NCBI RefSeq assembly: GCF_008831285.2
Contig: NC_045139.1
Coordinates: 9,759,204-9,823,203, forward strand
Source of the DNA: Nymphaea colorata
Lineage: Eukaryota > Streptophyta > Magnoliopsida > Nymphaeales > Nymphaeaceae
Reading direction: 5' to 3'
Length of the DNA stretch: 64,000 nucleotides
Below the pieces are notes generated by a model. That model was not told where the DNA came from, made no database searches, and saw only the letters and a list, made by a program, of their open reading frames with translations. The position numbers and the translations under genes were made by a program. Positions within the stretch are counted from its first letter, which is position 1. Each line of letters begins with the position of its first letter. Shown here piece after piece: positions 12,853 to 25,424 of the stretch.

Positions 12853-14810
12853 GCCAAGCTTCTCGGCCCTTTCTTTTACTTCTGCTGCTGCGACTTCGTC
12901 TTAGGGTTTCGGTTAGATACTGACTACAGAAAAATAGTTCGAAGGCAATCTTCTTAGTTTTAGGATTATGGTTCTGGTCCCGCCTCGCCGGGAAGTTTTC
13001 CGGCGATCGAGGCGTCGGGTTTTAGTTGGCTGTTTCTGGTTTATCTGAACGTGTAGATTTTGACGGGAGCCCCGCTCGCCGGCTCCCGGAAGTCAAACCA
13101 TCTTATGGATACGTGGTTTATTCTCAACCCTCGATTTCTATCTCCTGTCTTCGCTGGCGGAGCGACGGAATATGTATCTGATGCGGTTCAGGTGCTCTTG
13201 CCCAGCCTCCGCCATTCCCGCTCTTTCTGGTTGTCTGTTGCGGTGTGGCATACTGCGTAAATTTTTGCCGCTTTCAATGCGATTCGGAATGGCTTTGATC
13301 ACGTGAAACTGACGCCTCCTTTCATTGTCGAAGGCCAGCCCATCCATTTTTGTGGGATCGTGCAAACTGCCAAGGGCGGCGTTGGGCTCGAGTCGAGTTC
13401 CCTTTTCGTCCGCTTATTTTATCGTACAAGTAAACCGCACCACGGTCCAGAGGAGGCTAAAATCCTTCTTCTCCTTATTATCAGTGGTTAAATGCATATG
13501 AATTAACATATATGTGATTTGCTTATGCTTGCCAAGAGTTGACATTCATAGATAAAGCGTAGGCTCCTAGAAAGGTAAATAATAAAACCTGCCGTTATGG
13601 AAGTCGGTTTTCTTATTGTTTCTGCATCCGATCATCTCGTTGCATCTTACGCTTCGTTTGGATTACACCTCGAAACGGGGTTTTCGTTGGCAAAACCTGT
13701 TTCATGAACTGCTTAAGTGAAACTGTGAGAGGCTATATTAAGACTGGAATGCGTTCATTCTTTTCAACGTTCAGCTGCTGAAATTGATTTTTATAAGGCA
13801 CTTCCAAGACCAGGTTTTTGTCATCCAAACAAAAACCAAGTTTAAAAAATAAAATCCAAGTTTTTTGTTTTTCTACTGGCATCCAAACAGACAACCAGGT
13901 TTCTACAAAATCAAGTTTACTCAAAACCAGGTTTTGAGTGCATGTCATCTAAACACACCCTTAGAGGTTGCATTATGGGGTGCTTATTTGTCACCTCAAA
14001 AAATTGGTTTTTTGACAAGTTTTGTTAAAACCTGGTTTAAAAGCTTTTTGTTTTTGGTGTTTTGATGGCTAGACAAAAACTTGGGAGAGAAGCAATTTAC
14101 TTGAAAAGCTTTGAGGAGGTAGGTTTTTAGTCTCGTAGTGAAAACCAAGTCTTTTGTCAAAACTGAGATATGGTAAAAGCAGCCTTTTAATTGATACAGG
14201 CTATTATTTGAAATATGTTTTCTGTTCACAAATATGGATCCATCTTGATTTTTTTAGGTTCATAAAACAATAACAATTTAACAATTTGTTATGGTTGCTA
14301 AACGGCCCATAAGGGGCTGTTTGATAATTGGAACATTATATGAGTCTTCAATGAATCTGCCATGCCATACAGATTGAATAAGGTTCAGTGACACCAGTTT
14401 TAGTGTTCTTATGAACATGCCTTAATCTTCAATGCAGATTCATGAACATTCATAGGTGTCAAACAGCCTCCAAAGAGTTTGGTTTCAAAGATGAAAATAA
14501 AAACTGCCAGTTTCCCACAGCCATGGGGTTGGCACAGTAACAATAGGACTTAAAAGTTTGGATTCTTAAGGCATGTTTGATCGCTAGTGGTTTTAACCCC
14601 GGAAAACATTTTCAGGATTTTTATGGACCTGGGGCCCAGAGGGTTTGGCATGATGTTTCGACCCTTAATTGCATGCCATGGTAGCGCAACCTTTGAAAAC
14701 TTCCTGTATTTCAGTGTCAGAACAAAACCTGGAGAAGCTATACGGGAACGCTTTCGTGCTTGATCGAGTGTCGCACGATTCAGGTAGAGGCAGAACCTCC
14801 ATGATAGCCA
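12853..14810. other. Intergenic region with several small inverted-repeat elements
   Basis: The first few hundred bases are the 3' untranslated region of the VOC gene. From about 13648 to 14235 the DNA is rich in AAACCAGG and CCTGGTTT words on both strands and contains TCATCCAAACA-type ends. This is typical of short non-coding MITE-like DNA. A clearer element is listed separately at 14313. No coding gene is recognised. Confidence 0.5.
14313..14471. mobile_element. Short MITE-like element with GGGGCTGTTTGA ends
   Basis: The left end GGGGCTGTTTGATAA is matched by GTGTCAAACAGCCTC at the right end, an imperfect inverted repeat about 160 bp apart. It has no coding capacity. The target-site duplication is not clear, so the call is moderate. 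Confidence 0.5.
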
Positions 14811-14820
14811 TATATATAAA
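14811..14820 (+). promoter_or_regulatory. TATA-like box upstream of tRNA-Lys
   Basis: TATATATAAA ends 27 bases before the tRNA gene, and a CAA triplet sits at 14841-14843. Plant nuclear tRNA genes commonly carry such an AT-rich box near -30 and a CAA start site just upstream. The match supports a functional tRNA gene. Confidence 0.6.
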
Positions 14821-14846
14821 GTTGTGGATATATTTTCTGTCAACTG

Positions 14847-14919
14847 GCCGTCTTAGCTCAGCCGGTAGAGCGCATGGCTTTTAACCATGTGGTCGTGGGT
14901 TCGATTCCCACAGACGGCG
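14847..14919 (+). tRNA. tRNA-Lys (anticodon UUU)
   Basis: A complete 73-nt cloverleaf can be drawn by eye. The acceptor stem GCCGTCT pairs with AGACGGC and is followed by discriminator G. The D arm includes TAGCTC and AGAGC. The anticodon stem CATGG/CCATG encloses the loop CTTTTAA with anticodon TTT. The T arm GTGGG-TTCGATT-CCCAC is perfect. The internal A and B boxes for RNA polymerase III are intact and there is no intron. A T-run follows directly. This decodes AAA/AAG lysine codons in the cytosol. The sequence matches the usual plant nuclear tRNA-Lys(UUU), so I do not think it is an organelle insertion. Confidence 0.96.
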
Positions 14920-14923
14920 ACTG

Positions 14924-14928
14924 TTTTT
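14924..14928 (+). terminator. RNA polymerase III T-run terminator
   Basis: Five consecutive T residues begin five bases after the tRNA discriminator base, the standard pol III stop signal. Confidence 0.75.
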
Positions 14929-16020
14929 CTTATAAATGCTCTCTTCTGTCGATGTATTATTTAGTGCTGTGAATATCGTCACTACTTTGCAGCGGCCAAG
15001 CACAAAACAAAAGTCTGACCAGTCGACGAAAGGATCAGCGTCCGATATTTTTGGTGGTTCCTTTTTCCTCCAATAAGTTAGTGGTTGATGTTTAAATCTT
15101 TAAATAAATTAGGGGTTAAATCTTTCTTGACCAATGCCCTCCAGAGTGTGAGATTTGAGACTCGAACTCAAAACAGTGGGTTTGGTTTGGTCCAAGAAAA
15201 ATGAGCTAGCTTGGCCCCAAATTCATGCCTTCACTTAAGGGAGCAGACATGGCCTTGCTCACCCCTCAAACTGCTTGTCTATGGTTTGGAATGAAACGCT
15301 GTTATTGTTCGTGTAGCTAAACGATCCCTTAACATAGTATTGCAAGCTTGGTGATTTAATTCTTATCTCCCTCTCTTTGTTTTGATTCTATACATTTTTG
15401 TTTGTAACTTATTTTTCTGCACAAAAGATTTTGGCTTTCATTCGATCAAGTGATTCAACTTAGTTATTTGATAAGAAAAAAAGATTGTAACTCTTGGAAT
15501 GCATGTTTCAAGAAAACATACCAAAATGTGGGAGGATGCTTTTAGAAGATATTTGATAAGAAAAACTTGTAGTCCCTGAATGTTACATGCTTCAATATGT
15601 CATATTTTTCTTCCAATGAACACTGTGCTAATTGTGGATATATTTTTTAAATTCAACAATTAGATGTTGTTCACATCACACAAACACATCTTATTTCTCA
15701 TGACAAAAACGTTGTGAACTTTAAATGTGTTCTTCGAATGTATATCCCAAACATAGCGCTTTTTTTATTCTCTCTGAATTTTAGTTATTTCAAAGTCTTT
15801 ACTAAAAGGAGATTTTATCCTCTAAATACCTTCCACCACTTAATGAAAGATTATTCTGGCCATATTTAAAAATGAAAAAAAAAAAAAAATCAAATGTGGG
15901 GTGCATCATACCCAGATTCTAGCTAGACCCGTACCCGACCCATTTCGTCATCTGCAAATCTTCCATGGAGATGTGCCCTTCAGTTTCCGAGTGAACACTA
16001 TCCGCTCAGGACAGAGAGAG
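14929..16020. other. Intergenic region upstream of the PRDA1-like gene
   Basis: AT-rich sequence with an A-run at 15876-15889 and no recognisable gene. The last ~120 bases form the probable promoter and leader of the next gene. Confidence 0.45.
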
Positions 16021-16559
16021 ATGACAAGCGCTCTTCCATTCCTCTCTTCTTCATTGAACGCGACGAAGGGAAGCGCCATCCCTATTGTTTCTTGCTTCCC
16101 AACTTCTGTCTCGCCCGCGTCCATTCAACTCTCTGCAAAGACTTCTTCCTTCCCCCTCCTTTGCGTGGGAAGAAGGAAGAAGAAGAACTCGCTGTCGCCT
16201 CTCTGCACCAGCTATGAGGTAGGAGGAGGTTTTGCAGATGAGAATCAAGAGTCGATGCGGAGAAGAGAAGGCTCTTCCTCCTTGAATGACGGCGACGATA
16301 GGCCGGACTCCTCCAACTACGAGGCCCTCCTCAGGGGGGGTGAGCAAGTCACCTCTGTCCTTCAGGAAATGGTCAAACTGGTAATTGCTCGACTCCTCGA
16401 CGGTGGCCATCTTCTTCATTTCCCTCAGATTTCATATTGGCAAGCCTTGATTAGCTTTCACGTACACACTTGGTATACGCTTCCCAAGGTCGTGCATTAG
16501 GTTGCATAAGTTCAATTGATTCTCGCAGTAGCTCCATTTTGAAAAAAAATACACGTCTG

Positions 16560-16593
<34 letters not shown>

Positions 16594-19500
16594 TGTGTGT
16601 GTGTGTGTCTGCTCGTGTGTGACGTGCGCGGGTGTGTGCCTAAGTCTGGTATTCGGGAAGAAATTGTTTTTTGCGAACAGAATGAATTTGTGACGGTTGT
16701 TTGTTACTTTTGCGTGGACTTATACGCTAGTAAATGACTGAGCAAAAACATATGTAGACGCATAATGTTGCAGTTAGAGGATATGGACATGGATGAAAAA
16801 TCGGAAGAAGTTGCAGTTGAGTTGGCAGCTCAGGGAGTGATTGGGCAGAGAGTGGACCAGATGGAACCCGGGTTCCTCATGGCACTTGATTACATGATCC
16901 AAACTGCTGAAAAGGATAATGATGATCAGGTACTTCTTATCCATGAGTTCGCTCCATTCTTGTGTTGGTTTTTACTGAGGTTTCATTTTCTTGTCATCCG
17001 CTCATTCTAGTTGACCTGAGGTTTCATTTTCTTGTCATCCGCTCATTCTAGTTGATTAATGTCTGTATACTAGGCGGTTAATATTTATTTATTTTTAGTT
17101 TGGAAGTTCAAACTTTATTCTAGTTTGGGAATTCTTTGACTGGATCTGCTTTTCCATTCTATTTCCATATCAAATATTTTCTTGCATAAAGTCAATTTTC
17201 GTTAGAAAAGCAAAATAAAACATACCAGGAAGATGAAGTGATGCATGAATGACCAAGCTATGCGAGAACATATTGGTCAATTTTTTGTCCCATACTTGGG
17301 GATGTATCCAAATTCTAGTTTGGAGTGCCTTCTGCAAAGGGGATTCTATATCGCCAATCACAACTAGTATGTTGCTGATATGGAATAATTTTGTAAAGGA
17401 TTTGAGCCTTAGTTCTTTGTTCTCTGAACTTTCTTCAAACTGGACCACTCTTTAAAATCTAGACAATTGTTCCAACAGATTTATGTGGTACGATCTATTA
17501 GAACACAGGGCAACAAATTGGCTGCAAAATTTACAAACATTGGTATCAATTGAATCTAATTCAGGGTAGCTATGGATGGTAGTGAACTACATTAGTTTTG
17601 GTTTGCATCTTACTTTCGGATTTGATGGTAGGAAAATTAGTTAAGTGCTTATGGATGTACAGTCAACTTTTAATCTCGGGGTCATGGGACTAAATAAATC
17701 CCCTTCCTTCTTCCCACTTGATAAATGACACTTGTAACATAACGGTTAGCACAATTTAGCTGAATAACTGGTTGGATCTCACCATGTAGTCAGAATTACA
17801 CTGGTCAACTCTCATAAGGCTGGATCTTCAGATAATACTCCTTTTAATTTCTCTCTCTTCTCCCAAATTTTTGATATGTCTCTGTACCTTTAATAATCTT
17901 ATCAAAGTCACGCAAAGTTGTTGCTAAGTTTGATGGTGTCTGGTCATGCATAGTTCACTTCTTGTTTCATGCTTATTATCTGCCTCTTGCATTCCTACGT
18001 TTTCCTATTAAGTGCCATGTTTGTGATCAGTCCTGAAACATTGGAAACTTTGAAGAATTTCACTTCCTAAGCAGTTACAGAATATAGGACATGCTAACTT
18101 CTCATGGATATCTCTGAACTTGTTAAATAATATTCTTTGAGAACTTTTATATCCACCACTAAAAATATTTTTTTTTTCCTCCTATTATCCAGCGTAAGTC
18201 AATCTTGGAAGTGATCAAGCAGACCGTTTTGGATCACCTTGCCAAAAAGTGTCCTCCTCACGTAATGCCCCTTTTCCTTTTAGATACTGACACAAAATTT
18301 CAAGTGGTTGTGGTTCTGAACACATGCCGGGGTTGTCAAAGCAGGTTCAGGTTATTGGTCTTCTTTGCAGAACTCCTCTCAAGGAAAGCAGGCAGGAACT
18401 ACTACGTCGAGTAGCTGCTGGTGGTGGTGTATTCAAAAGTGATAAAGGCACAAAAGTTCAGCTTCCAAGTGCCAATTTAAATGATATTGCAAACCAGGCT
18501 GATGATCTTTTGGAGGTAAGAAAAAGAATTTTGCTTTCCATTTTGTTGACTTTCCCAGATTGGTCACTCTGGTATATATTAGTAGACACATGGTGTTATA
18601 GGTTTTACTCATGGTCACAGAAAATGTGTTTTTTTTTTCAAAAAAACGCGATAAATTAAATGGCTGTTAAAACTTAAGAAAATGTGTTTTTTTAAAACGA
18701 AAAAAACACGTTTTTTTCATTGTTTTTTACTTTTTTCATTTTTTTCAGTTTTTTTAATGCCAACCAGTTTTTTTTTCATTTTCTATTTTTTATTTGTTGC
18801 AAATCTACTTATCTTGTGATGATTGTGTTATTAGTTTCTCACTGATTTTATTTTTTCCCTTTTTTTAGTTTTTTAAAATTTTAAAAAATTTACCTTATTT
18901 TTTTGGTTTTTTTTAAGCTCGCTGTGTTATACCCGAGAAAAACCTTACCGTTTAAAACTCTGAGACGTTATTTGTAACTATGGTTTTAATAACTAATTGA
19001 AGATTACTCAGTTATTACTTTATGTTCCATTTTGAATAATTAATCTTTCTGTTGTTGCTCTAATGGTGTATAACTTTTTTTTAAAATGAAATTTTGTTAA
19101 TTATTTGTTTCCAATAAAATGTCTTTCTCATTGCCTCTATGTGATGTAAGGTTTAAGAGAAATGAGGTTTTTTGTCGATATTGCGATTGGTAGAGTGCTG
19201 TTTGATACCCTGTAGATCCCATACATCCATTGATCGACAAGTTAGTATGCCATAATGCCAAGGCTCAAATGAGAGTTCTAAAATGGTGTTTTGAGAATTC
19301 TCTGCATTAACCTTAGAATCTTTGCCGTTCCTGCTTCAGGCCTCACTGTCTGTAACTTTTCCCCTAAAATTATACTAATAGAGTCTTCCGACGCTTCAAC
19401 TTCAACAGTATTGAAACAGTGGTCTACACATTTTAATACTCAAACTTGCCTCATTTCTGTATTTGCAGACAATGGAAACCAGGCCAAAAATTCCTGATAG

Positions 19501-21401
19501 GAAGTTGCTAGCGAGGCTTGTTTTGATAAGGGAGGAAGCAAGGAGCATGATGGGTGGTGGGATATTGGATGAAAGAAATGATCGTGGCTTAAATACACTC
19601 CCACAAGCAGAGGTTGGTTGATTTTTAAGCATGTTATTTTCATTGACTCTGATTTATGTTATGGTTTATTATCCATTTTAACTGTTTGGAATTGCTAAGT
19701 GCTTTCTTGTCCACAAGGTTTATGTAAGCTGCCTTACCTTTGTTATTATTTGCCCAAGTTTTCTGGTGTAAGAACACTTAAGCTGTAGTTTTTGGTCCTT
19801 GTGTGCAAGAGTGTCCAATCGTGCACTTGCATTCTCTCAATTATTTGTTGATTTTCAGTGAACAAAGTTCTGTGATTTTGTATTGCTTGATTTGCTGTAG
19901 CATCTGCTTTGGAAGTCAATGTTGTCATCAAAACGTCCCATCTGATGGAAGTATTGAACCCCATGATGATGTTTCTTCCTCCTCTATTGTTTGGGCATTT
20001 TGTGCTTGTGCCTTTCCATCTAATTGATTTCTGACTCAATCTTTAAGGAGGTGTACTCTAGTCTATGTCACATGGGTACAGGGTGCAGGTGCTGATGTAG
20101 GTGTGGCAATTTTTTTTAAAAAATTTAGGTGCTGGTACAGCGAGGATGTATATATACATACATATGTGTGTGTGTGTGTATCATTTGTTATATAGTTATT
20201 TGACTGTTTAATAGTCTTATTTATCTATATTTACATATATATCTTTTGCATTAGAGCTAGTTTAGTCAGATGTGCATTTAATGGTTAGTTTTGACTTGAT
20301 TCAGCTGACCGCACTGGACGTGCTGTGTCGGAGAAGCATCAGCACCAGCACCAGCACCAGCATCGACACGGGTGCGACACGGGCATGACAACTGTTTAGG
20401 AGCACCCATGTGACATAAGAGTCTAGTTCCTTAGATTCTATTATATTAAGTAATGCATATTTTCTAACAATTAGGATACTTGAAGGGGAGAAAGAAAAAG
20501 GCAAAAAAGAAAGAAATAGAAAGCTGGTTGGATTGAATTTATAAAGCATATTTTGAACAGGTGAACTTCTTAACAAAGCTGGTAGCGTTAAGACCTGGAA
20601 ATGCTGTCAGGAACATGATAGCTGATGTCATGGAAGGAAGAAATGAAGGTGCGGAAGTTTATGGGAATGATCAAGCATCAAGTGGACTTTCTGGCAGGGT
20701 AGGTTTACTATACTTTCTCAATTAGAACTGTAATTTCCTTGAAGGTCTTTGATATATGGGTGATAAACTTTTAGGAAAGCGTGACTGCTCGAAATCCACT
20801 TCCTGTTCGTCCAGGCATGTTTCTTGAGACTGTTTCAAAGGTAAACAAGATACATGATAAAATTGGCCTCCATTAAATTCTGCTTTTTGAACTTTTAGCC
20901 CACTATTGTGGGAAAGCAATTGATAAACGAAATTTCTACTTTTATTCTGGTTGTACTTGCACAGGTGCTGAAAGGAATCTATGCGGGAAATGTATCCGGT
21001 ATCACTGCTCAGCATCTGGAATGGGTAAAGGTTTCTTTTGTACTACAGTTAGACTGGTAGTTAGCACTTTGCAGGCCTGGAATGAGTTTTTTCTTCCTTT
21101 TACTGCTTCAGCCTTCATCGTAGCTACAGTTACAAGCTTGAAAATAGTAGTTTCTCATGCGTACACAAAATAATTTTTCTTGAGGAAAACCTCCAGTGGC
21201 GTAATCTTCCTGCGACCTAGTTCATACAATCAGTTCAACATTGATAGGCCGGCATTCCTAATACAAATTAGCTAGTGTTATTCTTGTCTGTTTTGAGCAC
21301 ACTTGAAGGATAATTGCTTTTCAGATTTCATTTAATGGCCCTTTTATTGAATCCAGGTTCATCAAGAAACTCTTCAGATCCTTGAGGAGATAGCATATTA
21401 A
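16021..21401 (+). CDS. PRDA1: PRDA1-like chloroplast protein, nine exons (402 aa)
   Basis: Exons are 16021-16380, 16774-16929, 18193-18261, 18345-18515, 19469-19612, 20561-20698, 20775-20840, 20965-21024 and 21357-21401. Every intron is phase 0, so each exon is a whole number of codons (120, 52, 23, 57, 48, 46, 22, 20 and 15 with stop). Residues 1 to about 55 are Ser/Thr-rich with few acidic residues, as in a plastid transit peptide. The mature part contains YEALLRGGEQVTSVLQEM, VIGLLCRTPLKESRQELLRR, NDIANQADDLLETMETRP and a C-terminal GITAQHLEWVHQETLQIL. I recognise this as the PEP-RELATED DEVELOPMENT ARRESTED 1 family (Arabidopsis At5g48470, about 400 aa). That protein is needed for plastid-encoded RNA polymerase activity and chloroplast development. 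The name is from memory and untested; the exon model itself is firm. Confidence 0.85.
16562..16609. repeat. (TC)n followed by (TG)n microsatellite in intron 1
   Basis: About 15 TC units run directly into about nine TG units inside the first intron of the PRDA1-like gene. It is likely length-polymorphic. Confidence 0.9.
16975..17056. repeat. 41-bp perfect tandem duplication in intron 2
   Basis: Two copies starting at 16975 and 17016 (CTGAGGTTTCATTTTC...) look identical throughout, so the duplication is recent. Confidence 0.9.
18620..18925. repeat. T-rich element with AAAACGCG/AACACG words in intron 4
   Basis: Long T-runs alternate with short A-runs and AAACACGTTTTT palindromes. This looks like low-complexity, transposon-derived intron filler. 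Ends and family cannot be set by eye. Confidence 0.4.
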
Positions 21402-21739
21402 TTTGCTGGGGTGGTTTCTTTCTCACGAGGGGTGTATAATCTTAACAGTGATGTAAAATCCATTTGACCATCTGTATATTAAACCAAGTTCCTTAGGTAG
21501 AACAGAAATATGGAAACATTGTATATGGAGACAATTATTTTTCCCTGTTTGGTTAAAGTCTCCATGCAAAGGAAACAGGTTTTTGACTGAATTAATGAAG
21601 ATTCATTATTGCTAATGCAAGTTAATGGTCCTGTAACTAGTGATCAGCATTAGAACGGCATTTATGGGACGTTACGACACACACAAATTTACTTTGATGA
21701 AACGTAGGCTGGTGCTGGAAATGACAAGTCGCATTAAGT

Positions 21740-21809
21740 AGACTCGGGAAATGCTGCTATCAAGTCAGGAGATAAGACTCGGGAAATGCTGCTATCAAGT
21801 CAGGAGATA
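21740..21809. repeat. 35-bp tandem duplication
   Basis: Two identical copies of an AGACTCGGGAAATGC...GGAGAT unit begin at 21740 and 21775, downstream of the PRDA1-like stop codon. Confidence 0.9.
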
Positions 21810-23764
21810 CCTTTGTCTACTTTCAAAGTGCGGTGTCAGTTCGTTTTGATTTTTACGGCTGGAAACTAAGAAACTGGCTTATTATGAACTTTAGACACTT
21901 TTGGGTTCTGACTCACCATGTCTTGGACCACGATTGCTTATGTTCCAAAAGCTGTTTCTCAGTTTCGCGCCACAACTACATATGATCTGTTGCACTAACA
22001 TAACTGAGTGATCTGGAGATCAAAATCCAAACTCTGTAGAGCTTATGAATCAGGAAGGATTGCTCAGCTTGAACAGAGCATCTTTAAAGCTGAAGCACTT
22101 GAAAGGGGGATCTTCCGGCGAGTTCGGATAATGGTCGAACTTTTGGTTGCTCCTTTTGTTGTTACATGTGGAAAGTGAATCTACAAGATATCAATATCGT
22201 TCGTGTAGAACACTTGAACTGTGCCAACCGATGCAATGTCTTGCTGATACAAAATGGGATTTTTGTATCTTTGGTACTCCCTCAGCCTTCCCTCTTTCCT
22301 CCCCTCTCTACCTTCATGTGTGAATCTGAAACCCACATTTGAAGTGACACCCCTCCTCTGCAGCCGGCTTCCCTCCCCCACCCCAAGGATTTCAGCATTC
22401 TCATGGATCTGATAACCTTAGATTTACTCAGCAAATCTGTTATTGAACACAACCTAATGGGATCTTTGAGACATTCCAGCAACTTCTGTTTACTATTTTT
22501 TGGTTTTGAAAAGTTCAAGGGAGGAGGGGACAGTCAAAAGACATAAAGTACTTAGCATAAATACATAAAAATGACCACGCCCTCCTTGGAATAACAGCAA
22601 TAAAAATTTGTCTAACATGAAATTCAAATATTCGAAGAATCACTTTAGGTGCAGATACAAAAGCAGACGCTGAGTGCGCTTGCCAGCACAAACGCGCGCA
22701 AAAACAAAATAAAAATCCTTGATGTATCAAGAGAAGCACATCGTTACTTGATGAAATGGAAGTCTTGGAACGCATTCTCAGGTTTCATAAGAATTATGGT
22801 GGTGACTATGTTATTGTCTCCCTTATTGGGTAAGGAAAACTAGACAAAGGTTGGAAGGAAGAAGGCCAATTGCTAGCTGGACTAGGTATATTGACCAATT
22901 ACAGATGAGATTTTTTGTGGAGCAGGGTGCTACGACAGTTGACATAGGATGTCTGATCATGGTTCATGCCAATGATCCACATAATTATTTTGCTGACTTG
23001 AAAATGTATATACATAGCTTGTAGGTTGTGGTTGTCTTCATTTTTTAGGTGAAAGGTTGGGTCAATCCTTTGTGCTTATAGTTAAGGTCTTTTCTGACCT
23101 TCCCTTGTATATAACCATTTTGTTGGAATAAAAGTAAGGGGCCTAACCCCCAAGCAAGCTTTTTACTTCAAATATCTGATTTTAGTTGAATCAATATAAG
23201 ATGGTGTCTCTTTTTCATATAATTTAATATCTTAAGAGCCTCCAAATCTTCACCAGATTGATATGTATGCAAATTGTAGCTTTCTATTTGATGAACTCTT
23301 AGGAGTCTGCCTAGCTCTTGCTTGATTATCTAGAAAAGAAAAAAAAAAAGATTATCTTTTACATCCTTTCACATGAACCAACTTGATCTAAAGCTCATTT
23401 CGAACCGATGGAGAGCCTTGGCAGAACTTTGAAGCACTTTACCTAAACACAGATGCACGATCTTCAGTTTGTCGAAAAGGCAAATTTACCATTGCTACTA
23501 ATAAATGATGTTGTTGGCGTTGGAATCAGATTTACATGACGTTTTGCTGACTGAGATGGTGAATCAGACCATACCAGTTGTCGATCGGACCATACATGAC
23601 GGATTGATTTTATATCTGAAGACATAAAAAAAAAATTAAACTAATTTAAAAACTAGTAAATAAGGAAACAGTTCAAGTCTAATATTGGCCTATATAGTTG
23701 TCTATCGGCTGATTCTACCAATACATAAGTTTTTGTTAAACTATTAGTAGCCATGCACAACCTT

Positions 23765-24010
23765 CAGAGGCGGATGGAGCCACCAGTTGATGTTATAATA
23801 CTGCATCGTCAAGCAACTGAATGGCCCTCAGCCAAGTGAAACATAGCCACATGTGGGCTAGTGTGGGCAGTTGCCCACATCACATAAATTAGTATGTTAT
23901 ATATTGGTAACCCTTAATATCCTACTTCATATTTGAAGGGTTTAAATTTGAGTTACTATGTACTAGTGCCCCTCAGGAAAAGGTATCTGCCTCAGCTAAG
24001 TACACCTCGA
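23765..24010 (+). repeat. Dispersed repeat with GTGGGCAGTTGCCCACA core
   Basis: It contains CAGAGGCGGATGGAGCCACC and, 85 bases on, GTGGGCAGTTGCCCACATC, followed by a TAGTGCCCCTCAGG motif. The same order of motifs recurs at 35.1 kb (plus) and 35.8 kb (minus). It looks like the non-coding end of a plant transposon family. It is not complete here. Confidence 0.5.
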
Positions 24011-24473
24011 TGTTGAACTCTGAAATCGATGCAGTTTTAAACGGTAAAGTTAGCCCCTAGTACGTCAAATGTGCATGTACCCCTTATTGGCGTTGCATTT
24101 TCCTCAAGCAATTACAAAAGAGAATAGCAAAAATCATCACTTTGATTACCACTGTGTGAAGACTAAAATAAATCAAACAGCAAATAAAGTTGCATTTTCA
24201 TCCGCCGTTACCATTAAAAGCAAGGAAGAACAGCATAAGTTCAAACTAACTAATCTTCTCTATGTACCACCATGAATTCCCATACATTGTTGTAAACATC
24301 ATTCTTTTTGCTCTTGCACTGATTTTTCTGGGTAATTAAATGGATGGGAATTCCTTAATGGTCCCAACTGTAGAAGAACAATAAATGTTGATTGTCTCTT
24401 TTACAACAGATAAACGATAGCAATCTGCTTGCGCTTGAATGGCTCTTTGGTTCTCTCCCGCTTTCCCTCTCAT

Positions 24474-25380
24474 CTACCAGTGACAAACACACTTGTAACG
24501 GTAGGCACTGTTCATGGGATCATTGGCATTCACGGGCACTTGCTCTGCACTGCATCTGGTTTTACAGCCTCTGCATTCATTGTATGTGCAGATAGGAGCG
24601 GTGGAACCAATCAGCAACCTTCTTGCACTTCTGTCCGATCCACCGCTAACTTCCTTTTAAAATTCTCGCCATTATTGTTCACATGTTAGCATGTATATAC
24701 ATAATGCCCTTGAATTCAATTTTAGTCATCGAACGACAAAGGTCAGTAAGATATTTACCTGTAAATTTCCTTCACCAGAGTGATGAGTATTTGGAGGTCG
24801 TTGGCCTTTTCCATCTACACTACCTGCACTTGTCTCATGTTAACCATATGCACCCAACGGGAACATAAAATCCCTTACAGACAACACAATCAAAATTAGT
24901 TTAGAAGAAAGCAAACAATTCTGGAGTTTTCTAGATGATATGCCACATGCGAGTACAGCGCCTTGGTTCTCAGTTACAAATCTCATCTTCATGAGTGGAA
25001 TCCTATGATAACACGGAAAAGAATTTCTGGGAAGATATTGGCATTTTAACATGAAAAAATATAGAACTAAACAAATTTAAATACAAATACATGCAAACTT
25101 CAATTTCATAATGCATAAGATTGTGATGCCTTCTGGTAAGCGACATTCTGAAAAGATTTTTTGGAGCTTCATCAGGCTTTATAATCAGATATAAAATCGT
25201 TATGCTTTGGAAGGCACACTGATATTTGTTTCTGTAGCTTCAGTAGTTTGGTTCACAGCACAAAACATAGATTAAATTTGCAGAATTTGTCTACAAGTGT
25301 GTGCATGCATGACCTCACAAAAAACTTGAAATACTCAACTCGGTGGTAATAGCAGGATACAGTACATGCTTGTGTGTGTG

Positions 25381-25424
<44 letters not shown>

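Larger units (their letters stand above)
21402..24473. other. Intergenic region between the convergent PRDA1-like and EPFL9 genes
   Basis: The two genes point toward each other, so both 3' untranslated regions lie here. A 35-bp tandem duplication is listed separately. Bases 23765-24010 belong to the dispersed GCGGA...GTGGGCAGTTGCCCACA repeat family, also seen at 35.1 and 35.8 kb. No coding gene is recognised. Confidence 0.5.

Noticed and set aside
14847-14919. Organelle-derived tRNA insertion
   Set aside because: The tRNA-Lys sequence lacks the intron of plastid trnK, and its upstream TATA-like and CAA signals fit a nuclear plant gene.
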